This document shows positions 1 to 6,057 of a stretch of 6,840 nucleotides of DNA, piece after piece. The notes beneath the pieces were generated by a model. It ran no database searches and was not told the DNA's origin. It saw nothing but the letters and a program-made list of their open reading frames with translations. The position numbers and the translations under genes are program-made. This DNA is from Limnohabitans sp. Rim8 (GTDB taxonomy: Bacteria > Pseudomonadota > Gammaproteobacteria > Burkholderiales > Burkholderiaceae_C). The DNA is taken from the NCBI GenBank assembly GCA_945877725.1, contig CAMDXR010000177.1, positions 1-6,840 on the forward strand, written 5' to 3'. The stretch's first letter is position 1; every line of letters begins with the position of its first letter.

Positions 1-1
1 A

Positions 2-463
2 GACCACATTGACCTGCCCGGCGTCTATGTGGCCGGGCGGTTGGATGCCGACAGCGAAGGCTTGCTGTTGCTCACCGACGATGGCCCCTTGCAAGCCCGC
101 ATTGCCGACCCGCGCTTCAAAATGGAAAAGACCTATCTGGTGCAAGTCGAGGGACTGGTAGACGAATCCGCGCTGACCCGATTGAGCCGTGGGGTGACCC
201 TGAACGACGGCCCCACCCTGCCCGCCCGCGCCAGCGCCGTGCAACCGCCCCCCGATTTGTGGCCGCGCCAACCCCCCATACGTGAGCGGCAAAACATTCC
301 CACATCTTGGTTAGAGCTCGTCATCCGCGAAGGCCGCAACCGGCAGGTGCGGCGCATGACAGCTGCCGTCGGTTTGCCCACATTGCGCCTGATTCGCACG
401 GCCGTCGGGCCTTATAACTTGCAAGATTTGCCTTCTGGCACTTGGCAAGAGACCCCGGTTTGA
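2..463 (+). CDS. rluE: 23S rRNA pseudouridine synthase, RluE type (5' end missing)
   Basis: This is the C-terminal 153 residues of an RsuA/RluB/RluE-family pseudouridine synthase; the N-terminus lies beyond the left edge. The frame is open from base 2. The catalytic motif GRLDADSEGLLLLT is present, with the catalytic Asp encoded at 44-46. Further on come VTLNDGPTLPA, then WPRQPPIRERQNIPTSW, then EGRNRQVRRMTAAVGLPTLRLIR. The PPIRER/IPTSW block and the end just after it fit RluE, which in E. coli isomerises U2457 of 23S rRNA, rather than the longer RluB. The visible part has no large C-terminal extension. An apparent start at 29 (GTG) is only an internal valine inside the catalytic motif. The family is certain; the RluE assignment is strong and rests on remembered resemblance to the E. 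coli protein. Confidence 0.92.
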   Translation, partial: DHIDLPGVYVAGRLDADSEGLLLLTDDGPLQARIADPRFKMEKTYLVQVEGLVDESALTRLSRGVTLNDGPTLPARASAVQPPPDLWPRQPPIRERQNIPTSWLELVIREGRNRQVRRMTAAVGLPTLRLIRTAVGPYNLQDLPSGTWQETPV

Positions 464-510
464 ACGGTATTTCACTGATATTGAACCGGTCTTTGAACGG
501 TGTTTGAACC
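459..510. repeat. Cluster of four TTGAAC repeats
   Basis: TTGAAC occurs at 460-465, 481-486, 493-498 and 504-509. The first and third copies share the ten bases TTTGAACGGT (459-468 and 492-501), the second is ATTGAACCGGT (480-490), and the fourth continues TTTGAACC. A related TTTGAAG lies at 524-530. The first copy overlaps the stop codon of the rluE-type gene. Spacings between copies are 21, 12 and 11 bp, so the second to fourth lie about one helical turn apart. The cluster sits in the 135-bp gap upstream of the nitroreductase gene and could be a regulator binding array or a decayed tandem repeat. No function can be assigned. Confidence 0.5.
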
Positions 511-598
511 CGGCCTGACCCGATTTGAAGAGGCCCAAGGAACTTAAACTATTAAATCCGACACAATCACCCCTGTTTATCAACCCTCTGGATACCGA

Positions 599-1237
599 AT
601 GTCTGAATTAATTAGCAAATTGCAGTGGCGTTACGCCTGCAAAAAAATGAACCCCAGCAAAGCTGTGCCGCAAGAAAAAGTGGACCGCATCGTCGAAGCC
701 GCCCGTCTGGCCCCGACTTCGAGCGGTTTGCAGCCTTTCGAAATTATTTTGGTGACCAACCCCGCTGTGCGCGAACAGATCAAATCCAAAGCGCATGGCC
801 AAGCCCAGATCACCGATGGTTCACATTTGTTGGTGTTTGCGGCTTGGGACCACTACACCGCCGATCGCATCAACATGATGTTTGACCTGACCAACGCCCA
901 GCGTGGTGGCAGCAACGAAGGCTGGGAAAACTACCGCCAGATGTTGCTCAAAAACTATCCGGCCCGTGATGCCCATGTGAATTACGAGCACGCCGCCCGG
1001 CAGGCTTACATCGGTTTGGGCGCCGCCCTGATTGCCGCCGCTTTTGAAGAAGTGGATGCCACACCCATGGAAGGCTTCGATCCCCCAGCAGTGGACGAAA
1101 TTTTGGGTTTATCCGCCCGTGGCCTGAAAAGCGTGGTGCTGGTGCCCCTGGGTTACCGTGCCGACGAGGGCGATTGGTTGCTCAACCTGAAAAAGGTTCG
1201 CCGCCCGACAGCGCAGTTCGTCACGCTTGTGAAGTAA
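599..1237 (+). CDS. NfsB-like FMN-dependent NAD(P)H nitroreductase family protein
   Basis: The 212-residue product is the usual size for a single-domain nitroreductase, a cytoplasmic FMN homodimer that passes hydride from NAD(P)H to nitro compounds, quinones or similar acceptors. The N-terminal RYACKKMNP (11-19) matches the position of the FMN-phosphate-binding RHSTKAFD segment of E. coli NfsB. APTSSGLQPFEIILV (38-52) is the typical second FMN-contact region. The C-terminal half has QAYIGLGAALIAAAFEEVDATPMEGFD (135-161) and LKSVVLVPLGYR (176-187), followed by KKVRRP (198-203), which matches the KSRLP-type FMN contact. The physiological substrate cannot be read from the sequence. The ATG at 599 gives the expected N-terminus, but no good Shine-Dalgarno sequence precedes it. 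It is a stand-alone gene followed by a probable terminator hairpin. Confidence 0.93.
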   Translation: MSELISKLQWRYACKKMNPSKAVPQEKVDRIVEAARLAPTSSGLQPFEIILVTNPAVREQIKSKAHGQAQITDGSHLLVFAAWDHYTADRINMMFDLTNAQRGGSNEGWENYRQMLLKNYPARDAHVNYEHAARQAYIGLGAALIAAAFEEVDATPMEGFDPPAVDEILGLSARGLKSVVLVPLGYRADEGDWLLNLKKVRRPTAQFVTLVK

Positions 1238-1304
1238 AGCCAGCGGATACTTGTCGCCTGTAAGCGGCCATGTTTACTCTTGCACACCCTGCATAAAGGG
1301 TCTA

Positions 1305-1336
1305 ACAAAGCCGCAAACCTTGCGGCTTTGTGCTTT
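1305..1336 (+). terminator. Probable intrinsic terminator after the nitroreductase gene
   Basis: A perfect 12-bp inverted repeat pairs ACAAAGCCGCAA (1305-1316) with TTGCGGCTTTGT (1320-1331) around a 3-nt ACC loop. It lies 67 bp after the nitroreductase stop. The AAAGCCGC/GCGGCTTT core is common in proteobacterial terminators. The trailing T-tract is weak (GTGCTTTAA), so termination may be incomplete and some read-through into the small downstream gene is possible. The other strand has no T-run after the stem, so it acts on plus-strand transcripts if at all. Confidence 0.6.
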
Positions 1337-1378
1337 AACATCAGACCTCTTACAACTCGGGAAAACACCCCGGCAACC

Positions 1379-1383
1379 AAGGA
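1379..1383 (+). promoter_or_regulatory. Ribosome binding site of the 46-residue protein gene
   Basis: AAGGA lies 6 nt before the ATG at 1390. It is one of the better Shine-Dalgarno matches on the plus strand here and supports translation of a gene short enough to be missed by length-limited gene calling. Confidence 0.65.
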
Positions 1384-1389
1384 ATCACC

Positions 1390-1530
1390 ATGGCCAAAGG
1401 CGAACAACGCAGCAACAAAATGGCCAAGAAGCCAAAGAAAGACTCGTCACCCCCCAAGACGTTTACTTCAGACCGCCCCATGGCACCTGCCACCTTTGTG
1501 GCACCACGAGGCAAAGTCAAAGACAAGTGA
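1390..1530 (+). CDS. Small Lys-rich basic protein, 46 residues, function unknown
   Basis: The ORF runs from the ATG at 1390 to TGA at 1528-1530. The protein begins MAKGEQRSNKMAKKPKKDSS, continues with Pro/Thr-rich PPKTFTSDRPMAPATF, and ends RGKVKDK. It is strongly basic, with 10 Lys and 4 Arg in 46 residues, and has no Cys, membrane segment or signal peptide, so it is probably cytoplasmic and largely disordered. Basic tails at both ends would suit binding to RNA, DNA or the ribosome, but that is inference. I recall short annotated hypothetical proteins in Burkholderiales starting with the same MAKGEQRSNK...KKPKKD pattern, which suggests a real conserved family. A good Shine-Dalgarno sequence supports the start. 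It lies between a terminator-like hairpin and the ferredoxin gene, 60 bp before the latter. Confidence 0.7.
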   Translation: MAKGEQRSNKMAKKPKKDSSPPKTFTSDRPMAPATFVAPRGKVKDK

Positions 1531-1539
1531 AGCGCATAA

Positions 1540-1559
1540 CGGGGCCACAACCAGCCCCG
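1540..1559. other. GC-rich hairpin between the small basic protein gene and the ferredoxin gene
   Basis: CGGGGC (1540-1545) can pair with GCCCCG (1554-1559) across an 8-nt loop. No T-run follows, so it is a poor intrinsic terminator. It could stabilise the 3' end of the upstream message, attenuate transcription, or be chance in GC-rich DNA. Confidence 0.3.
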
Positions 1560-1590
1560 CTGTCCTGAGCTTATTTGACCTGTTTGCACC

Positions 1591-1890
1591 ATGCCCGAGC
1601 ACTTCCAGATTTTCACCGTCCGCGTCTTGCCTGCCGACTTGCAATACGACGTCGAGGGGGATCTGACCCTGCTAGAGGCCGCCGACATGTCGCGGGTGCA
1701 GTTGCCCAGTTCTTGCCGCAACGGCACTTGCCGTACCTGCATTTGTCAATTGGTCAGTGGCGAAGTGGTTTACACCGTGGAGTGGCCTGGACTTTCGGCC
1801 GAAGAAAAAACCGAAGGCTGGGTATTGCCTTGTGTGGCACGCCCTGTGTCCAACGTGGTACTGGACCAACCCACGGCCACGGCAGGCTGA
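1591..1890 (+). CDS. [2Fe-2S] plant-type ferredoxin
   Basis: The 99-residue protein has the size and cysteine pattern of a stand-alone plant-type (beta-grasp) ferredoxin. SSCRNGTCRTC supplies Cys42, Cys47 and Cys50 (C-x4-C-x2-C), and LPCVARP supplies the fourth ligand, Cys81. LLEAADMSRVQLPSSC is the usual helix and loop leading into the cluster. Cys52 is an extra, non-ligand cysteine. It is a soluble cytoplasmic one-electron carrier; its redox partner is not encoded here. The ATG at 1591 gives a normal N-terminus, although no clear Shine-Dalgarno sequence precedes it. The stop is 5 nt before the RluA-type start, so the two genes are almost certainly co-transcribed. It is unlike the Isc ferredoxin (Fdx): no isc genes are nearby and the sequence resembles the short CDP-6-deoxy-delta-3,4-glucoseen-reductase-like ferredoxins. 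Confidence 0.93.
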   Translation: MPEHFQIFTVRVLPADLQYDVEGDLTLLEAADMSRVQLPSSCRNGTCRTCICQLVSGEVVYTVEWPGLSAEEKTEGWVLPCVARPVSNVVLDQPTATAG

Positions 1891-1895
1891 ATTCT

Positions 1896-2858
1896 GTGCA
1901 AAAAATAAGCCCTCTTTACGAAGACGAACACCTGCTGGTGCTGGAAAAGCCCAGTGGCTTGTTGTCGGTGCCCGGCCGGGGCCCGGACAAGCAGGATTGC
2001 TTGATCACACGCGTACAAGCCCAATGGCCAAACGCATTGGTGGTGCACCGCATAGACCAAGATACCTCGGGTTTGCTGGTGATCGCGCGCGGCCCGGAAG
2101 CCCAGCGCCGCATGAGCCGCCTGTTTGAAACCCGTCAAGTGCACAAGCGTTATGTGGCCGTGGTGGCGGGCCAAGCGCAACCAACCCAGCAAGGCGTGGA
2201 GGCTGATGCAGAAGGCTGGCGTACCATTGAGGGACCGATATTGCTGGACTGGGAGCGCCGCCCGATTCACATCGTTCACCCCGATGGCAAACCGAGCCGC
2301 AGCCGCTGGCGTGCGCTGCAAAGCAGTGACACCGCCACCCTGGTCGAGCTAGAACCCGTGACCGGACGCACGCACCAATTGCGCGTTCACTTGCAAAGCA
2401 TTGGCCACCCTATATTGGGCGATGCCCTTTATGCGCCCGCTGCGGTCAGGGCCTTGAGCCCACGCTTGCTGTTGCATGCGCAGTCGCTCAACTTTGCACA
2501 CCCGTTCACCGACGCGCCCCTGTCTTTTTCGCAACCGACCGACTGGTCAGCCCATGCCCCTTACGGTCAATTCAAGGAGATTCCCAAAATGTCTTTTGAT
2601 GTATTCAAGCAACAAGCTTTAGCCGAAGGTTTTGACGAGGTGCTGGAACGCACTTGGGCCGCTGACACGGTGCTCGAGACACACACGCATCCTTTTGCAG
2701 TCAAGGTCAAGGTCACCGCAGGACAAATGTGGCTGACCATTGGCAGCCAAAAACGCTACCTGACCCCGGGCGATGAATTTAGCCTGCCAGCGGACGAACC
2801 CCACGCCGAACATTACGGCCCGGAGGGGGCGACCTATTGGGTGGCCCGAAAAAACTGA
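1896..2858 (+). CDS. rluA: RluA-type pseudouridine synthase, reading frame continuous with a C-terminal cupin domain
   Basis: Counting from the GTG at 1896, residues 1-225 form an RluA-family pseudouridine synthase, which isomerises U to pseudouridine in tRNA (position 32) and 23S rRNA (position 746) in E. coli. Visible motifs are KPSGLLSVPGR (18-28), typical of the RluA subgroup; HRIDQDTSGLLVIA (51-64) with catalytic Asp54; KRYVAVV (84-90); PVTGRTHQLRVHLQSIGHPILGDALYA (154-180); and RLLLHAQSLNFAHP (190-203). E. coli RluA is 219 residues, so the enzyme is complete by about residue 225. The frame nevertheless has no stop there and continues through GQFKEIPK into an 89-residue cupin starting at Met232, giving 320 residues. 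The frame is also open upstream through the ferredoxin gene, but that stretch is not RluA-like. GTG 1896, 5 nt after the ferredoxin stop, is the natural start, with a weak AGG upstream. Whether the product is fused or two proteins is unresolved. Confidence 0.85.
   Translation: MQKISPLYEDEHLLVLEKPSGLLSVPGRGPDKQDCLITRVQAQWPNALVVHRIDQDTSGLLVIARGPEAQRRMSRLFETRQVHKRYVAVVAGQAQPTQQGVEADAEGWRTIEGPILLDWERRPIHIVHPDGKPSRSRWRALQSSDTATLVELEPVTGRTHQLRVHLQSIGHPILGDALYAPAAVRALSPRLLLHAQSLNFAHPFTDAPLSFSQPTDWSAHAPYGQFKEIPKMSFDVFKQQALAEGFDEVLERTWAADTVLETHTHPFAVKVKVTAGQMWLTIGSQKRYLTPGDEFSLPADEPHAEHYGPEGATYWVARKN
2574..2580 (+). promoter_or_regulatory. Internal ribosome binding site before the cupin ATG
   Basis: AAGGAGA is a near-perfect Shine-Dalgarno sequence 8 nt before the ATG at 2589. 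It lies inside the open RluA frame, exactly at the junction between the enzyme and the cupin domain, and argues that the cupin is also, or only, translated independently. Confidence 0.7.
2589..2858 (+). CDS. Small cupin-fold protein (alternative internal start in the RluA frame)
   Basis: From the ATG at 2589 the same frame encodes 89 residues, the size of a complete single-domain cupin. Cupin motif 1 is seen as TVLETHTHPFAVKVKVTAGQMWLTI, with HTHP supplying two likely metal-ligand histidines and Glu just before. The GD turn appears in YLTPGDEFSLPADEPHAEHYGPEGATYWVA, with PHAEH giving the motif 2 histidine. It may bind a metal ion and a small ligand; enzyme or sensor roles cannot be told apart. 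The strong AAGGAGA site upstream, the start MSFDVFKQQALAEGFDEVLERTW, which looks like a natural N-terminus, and the lack of any known functional link to pseudouridylation all favour a separate gene. The RluA frame would then read through it because its own stop has been lost. The gene ends 3 bp from the convergent ntrC stop. Confidence 0.6.
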   Translation: MSFDVFKQQALAEGFDEVLERTWAADTVLETHTHPFAVKVKVTAGQMWLTIGSQKRYLTPGDEFSLPADEPHAEHYGPEGATYWVARKN

Positions 2859-2861
2859 GGC

Positions 2862-4403
2862 TTACTCTTCAATCCCAAGTTCTTGGATTTTGCGGGTGAT
2901 GGTGTTGCGACCAATGCCCAATTTTTGTGCCGCCTCGATCCGGCGACCACGGGTGGTGGCCAGCGCGGCTTGAATCAAACTGGTCTCAAAGCGACGGGTC
3001 AACACATCCCACACATCGGTGCGCCCGGTATTCAACAAAGCCAAAGCTTCCTCTTCCAGCCCTGATTCCCAGATTTTGGCCATAACCGGGCTGACAAGCA
3101 GCGACGGCGAACCAAGCCCAGATTCTGTGGCTGAAGGGTGCGCAAGGCTTGCAGACGCTTCGCCCGCATGCTGCGTTGTGTCTTGAGGCGACCCATTCGC
3201 CCAAACAGCTTGCGTGGGAGCGCTAGAAGCCAAAACCCCAGCAGCCAACACTTCGGGGGGCAAATCCTTCACCTCAATCACTTGCGCCGGCGCCATCACG
3301 GTCAGCCAATGACAGATGTTCTCCAGTTGCCGCACATTGCCCGGAAATTGAAAATAACTCAGCCGCTCCAGAGCTGCATCTGCAATGCGCTTGGGTTCAA
3401 CACCCAATTGCTGCGCACTGCGCTGCAAAAAGTAACGCGCCAGCATGGGGACGTCTTCACGGCGCTCACGCAAGGCTGGCAAACGCAAACGAATCACGTT
3501 CAGGCGGTGGTACAAGTCTTCCCGGAAAACGCCCTCTTTAACGCGTTGCTCCAAGTCTTGGTGAGTGGCCGCTATCACCCGCACATTGGCTTTCACTGCA
3601 CTGTGCCCGCCGACCCTGTAAAAATTGCCGTCCGACAACACGCGCAACAAGCGGGTTTGCAGGTCAAAAGGCATGTCCCCAATTTCGTCCAGAAACAGCG
3701 TGCCGCCATCGGCCTGCTCAAAACGACCCCGGCGCGAGGCTTGGGCCCCCGTGAAGGCACCCCGCTCGTGGCCAAAGAGTTCGCTCTCCAGAAGGTCTTT
3801 GGGAATGGCCGCCGTGTTGATGGCCACAAAGGGTTGATTGGCACGCGGCGAATGTTTGTGCAGTGCATGCGCGACCAGTTCTTTGCCGGAGCCCGATTCG
3901 CCCGTGATCAGCACGGTGACATGGCTTTGCGCCAACCGCCCGATGCCGCGAAACACGTCCTGCATGGCGGGTGCTTGGCCCAGCATTTCGGGCGCTTCGG
4001 CCATTTTTTCTTCGGCCACGTCTTCACGCTGACTTTCCCCAACGGCACGCCGAATCAGTTCCACCGCTTTGGGCAAGTCAAACGGTTTGGGCAAATACTC
4101 AAACGCCCCGCTCTGAAAAGCCGAGACGGCACTGTCCAGGTCAGAAAACGCGGTCATGATGATGACCGGCAAACCCGGCATGCGCTGCTTGATGGCGCTC
4201 AACAAATCCAGCCCCGAGCCTCCCGGCATGCGAATATCGCTGACCAAGACCTGCGGGCCTTCCCCCTCGCTCTCGGCATCCAGCGCCTTCAAGACCTCGC
4301 GTGGGTTGGTGAAGCTGCGGGTCGGCAGCCCCTCGCGCAAGAGTGCTTTTTCAAGCACAAAGCGAATGGATTGGTCATCGTCTACGATCCAGATCGGCTT
4401 CAT
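2862..4403 (-). CDS. glnG: Nitrogen regulation response regulator NtrC (sigma-54 activator)
   Basis: Also called ntrC. The 513-residue protein has the full NtrC layout. Residues 1-120 are a receiver domain with acidic DDD (8-10), phospho-acceptor Asp56 in VSDIRMPGGSG, Thr84 and Lys106. Residues about 140-385 form the AAA+ domain with Walker A GESGSGKE (168-175), the sigma-54-contacting GAFTGA loop (215-220) and Walker B GGTLFLDEIGD (233-243). An Ala/Ser/Pro-rich linker (about 393-440) leads to a Fis-type helix-turn-helix ending in RRIEAAQKLGIGRNTITRKIQELGIEE. Phosphorylated by NtrB, it forms hexamers that open sigma-54 promoters of nitrogen-scavenging genes. I chose ATG 4403 because MKPIWIVDDD is the normal start. 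A longer frame from TTG 4430 would overlap the ntrB stop and add nine unlike residues. The start lies 23 nt after the ntrB stop, with only a weak Shine-Dalgarno sequence. Confidence 0.96.
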   Translation of the reverse strand: MKPIWIVDDDQSIRFVLEKALLREGLPTRSFTNPREVLKALDAESEGEGPQVLVSDIRMPGGSGLDLLSAIKQRMPGLPVIIMTAFSDLDSAVSAFQSGAFEYLPKPFDLPKAVELIRRAVGESQREDVAEEKMAEAPEMLGQAPAMQDVFRGIGRLAQSHVTVLITGESGSGKELVAHALHKHSPRANQPFVAINTAAIPKDLLESELFGHERGAFTGAQASRRGRFEQADGGTLFLDEIGDMPFDLQTRLLRVLSDGNFYRVGGHSAVKANVRVIAATHQDLEQRVKEGVFREDLYHRLNVIRLRLPALRERREDVPMLARYFLQRSAQQLGVEPKRIADAALERLSYFQFPGNVRQLENICHWLTVMAPAQVIEVKDLPPEVLAAGVLASSAPTQAVWANGSPQDTTQHAGEASASLAHPSATESGLGSPSLLVSPVMAKIWESGLEEEALALLNTGRTDVWDVLTRRFETSLIQAALATTRGRRIEAAQKLGIGRNTITRKIQELGIEE

Positions 4404-4426
4404 CAACGTGGCACTTTCTGTGTTTC

Positions 4427-5491
4427 TCAAGGCAATGGAATCAAAATTTTGAAGTCCGTACGACCGGGCTCGCTGTCACACTCGATCATGCCGTGGTGTT
4501 GTTGCACAAAGGTTTGAGCCAATGTGAGTCCTAGGCCAGAACCACCCTCTCGCCCCGAAATCAACGGGAAGAAAATCCGGTCCTTGATCGAGTCTGGTAC
4601 ACCAGGCCCGTTGTCAACCACATGCAATTCCAATGCCAGGCGATAACGCTTTTTGCCAAAAGTGACTTGCCGCAGGATTCGGCTTTTGAGCGTGATCGCC
4701 GCATCGCCATGCGCAATGCGGTCTTGCAGGGCTTGGGCAGCGTTGTGTGAGATGTTCAACACGGCCTGAATCAGCTGCTCGCGGTCGCCTCGGAAATCAG
4801 GAATCGAGATGTCGTAGTCACGAACCACTTGGAGCCCCTTGGGGAACTCGGCCAAAATCAGCGCCCTCACCCGCTCACACACCTCGTGAATGTTCACATC
4901 GCTCACCACATGCGGCCGCCGGTGCGGGGCCAGCAACCGGTCCACCAGGGTTTGCAGTCGGTCAGCCTCATGAATGATCACCTGGGTGTATTCGGTCAAG
5001 TCTTTGTTGTCCAGCTCCATCTCCAACAACTGAGCCGAGCCTCGGATACCCCCCAGCGGGTTCTTAATCTCATGGGCCAAGTTGCGAATCAGCTCCTTGT
5101 TGGCCTGGGCCTGGTCCAGCAAACGCTCCTCCCGTTCTTGCCGTGTTTGTTGTTCTACGGGCAACAACTCCACAATGACTTCTTCGGCTTGGTCAGAGGG
5201 CGCAACGATAACGTGCACAGGCAAGGGGTCGTCGTGGTGCATGCGGCGCAACTGTGCTTCGTAGCGCAAGGCTGCAAACTCATTTGATTGCGCCCCCACC
5301 AGGGCACTGATCAAAGGCTGCGGATCCAGAAAATAATCCGGCATGGGCGTGTCAAACAAGGTTCGTCGAGACATGCCCAAAGCGTCCTCTAGCGCCGCAT
5401 TGACAAAGCGCACGCGGCCCTGCCCTTGCAGCACTGCCACGGGCGTGGCCAGCAGATCGAGCGCCTGAAAGCGCGAAACAGGCGGGTTCAT
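4427..5491 (-). CDS. glnL: Nitrogen regulation sensor histidine kinase/phosphatase NtrB
   Basis: Also called ntrB. This 354-residue cytoplasmic protein has no membrane segment, as expected for NtrB. Residues about 5-105 form a PAS-like domain (LDLLATPVAVLQGQGRVRFVNAALEDALG). The H-box RNLAHEIKNPLGGIRGSAQLL (136-156) carries phosphorylated His140, and DRLQTLVDRLL completes the dimerisation helix. The ATP-binding domain has the N-box LNISHNAAQA (245-254, with Asn250), the G1 motif DNGPGVPD (293-300), FFPLISGREGGSGLGLTLAQ (307-326) spanning the F and G2 boxes, and an EPGRTDFKILIP end. It phosphorylates NtrC under nitrogen limitation and, with PII bound, drives its dephosphorylation. Its ATG overlaps the TGA of the secreted-protein gene by 4 nt (ATGA), implying translational coupling. 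A glnK/glnB gene is not in the window. Confidence 0.96.
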   Translation of the reverse strand: MNPPVSRFQALDLLATPVAVLQGQGRVRFVNAALEDALGMSRRTLFDTPMPDYFLDPQPLISALVGAQSNEFAALRYEAQLRRMHHDDPLPVHVIVAPSDQAEEVIVELLPVEQQTRQEREERLLDQAQANKELIRNLAHEIKNPLGGIRGSAQLLEMELDNKDLTEYTQVIIHEADRLQTLVDRLLAPHRRPHVVSDVNIHEVCERVRALILAEFPKGLQVVRDYDISIPDFRGDREQLIQAVLNISHNAAQALQDRIAHGDAAITLKSRILRQVTFGKKRYRLALELHVVDNGPGVPDSIKDRIFFPLISGREGGSGLGLTLAQTFVQQHHGMIECDSEPGRTDFKILIPLP

Positions 5492-6051
5492 GGTGTTGCG
5501 CCTTTCGCTGTCAATGGGTATCGAGACAATTCGCGTTGCAAGCTGTCCATGTCTCTTTCGGCGCGGGCGATGGCTGCCTTGAGTTGCACCACCCGCTCTA
5601 GGGACTTGCTTTGGTTTTGGGTCTCGGCTTGAGACTTGGCAGGCTCAGCCAGCTTGTACTCTTGCAACAGTTCAAGATGTTGTTTTTGGATCCGCTCTAA
5701 CTCCTGCGCCAAAATGGCGCGCGCCTGAGCATCCCGTTCGCCTTGCAAGGCCGCCATCGGGCGCGTTGGCTCTGTCTTGGTGCGTCCATCGTTCGTGCCC
5801 GCACCCTGGGCGGGATTCCCCAAACCGTTTCCAGCTTGGGGACGCAAGCCGGGAATCACCACGATGTTTTGTTCGGCCAGGGGCTGGCAAAGGGCCATGT
5901 CTTTGGGGGCGTTGGTGTATTCCTGCCCACAACGGTAGATGGTTTCTTGTGCCACAGCGTTCCAGCACAACCCGACACCCAGCAAGCACAGGGACGCCAT
6001 GGGCATCACTGCTGACCCTGTCCACTGGCTGTTGTTGGCTTGTCGCCTCAT
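5488..6051 (-). CDS. Secreted DUF4124-like coiled-coil protein, unknown function
   Basis: The 187-residue protein begins with a Sec signal peptide: hydrophobic AVMPMASLCLLGVGLCW (14-30) and a likely signal peptidase I site after NAVA (cleavage near 34/35). The mature start QETIYRCGQEYTNAPKD resembles the N-terminal strand of DUF4124 proteins (xxIYRCxxxxYTNxP). Cys41 and Cys55 could form a disulfide in the periplasm. A Gly/Pro-rich linker follows (about 67-97). Residues about 102-178 are Glu/Gln/Lys/Arg/Ala-rich and helical, with a likely coiled coil in LQGERDAQARAILAQELERI and again in LERVVQLKAAIARAERDMDSLQRELS. It is probably periplasmic. The ATG is well supported by GGAGG 6 nt upstream. 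It lies between glnA and ntrB and overlaps ntrB by 4 nt. A direct role in nitrogen sensing is not shown, since NtrB is cytoplasmic and the two would not meet. Confidence 0.85.
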   Translation of the reverse strand: MRRQANNSQWTGSAVMPMASLCLLGVGLCWNAVAQETIYRCGQEYTNAPKDMALCQPLAEQNIVVIPGLRPQAGNGLGNPAQGAGTNDGRTKTEPTRPMAALQGERDAQARAILAQELERIQKQHLELLQEYKLAEPAKSQAETQNQSKSLERVVQLKAAIARAERDMDSLQRELSRYPLTAKGATP

Positions 6052-6057
6052 GCACTG

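Noticed and set aside
525..555. Possible sigma-70 promoter for the nitroreductase gene: TTGAAG (525-530) and TATTAA (550-555)
   Set aside because: The spacing is 19 bp and the -10 match is partial; not enough to call.
1328..1356. Possible promoter for the small basic gene: TTGTGC (1328-1333), 17 bp, TACAAC (1351-1356)
   Set aside because: The spacing is right but the -35 matches only about half its consensus and overlaps the terminator stem.
1280..1666. Plus-strand open frames over the gap, the small basic gene and the ferredoxin start
   Set aside because: They have His/Thr/Pro-rich, low-information translations that cross a terminator hairpin and overlap better supported genes in other frames.
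1575..1895. N-terminal extension of the RluA frame back through the ferredoxin gene
   Set aside because: These bases encode a complete ferredoxin with all four cluster cysteines in another frame. The extension resembles no pseudouridine synthase, and GTG 1896 gives a normal RluA start.
4404..4430. Longer NtrC start at TTG 4430
   Set aside because: It would overlap the ntrB stop and add nine residues before the usual MKPIWIVDDD start; an ATG at 4403 is available.
3138..4517. Plus-strand open frame of 459 codons opposite ntrC
   Set aside because: It is the antisense shadow of the well-conserved ntrC frame. Its translation is rich in His, Gln and Arg with no recognisable domain and no good ribosome binding site.
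4829..5287. Plus-strand open frame of 152 codons opposite ntrB
   Set aside because: It is an antisense shadow of the ntrB catalytic domain with no recognisable motif.
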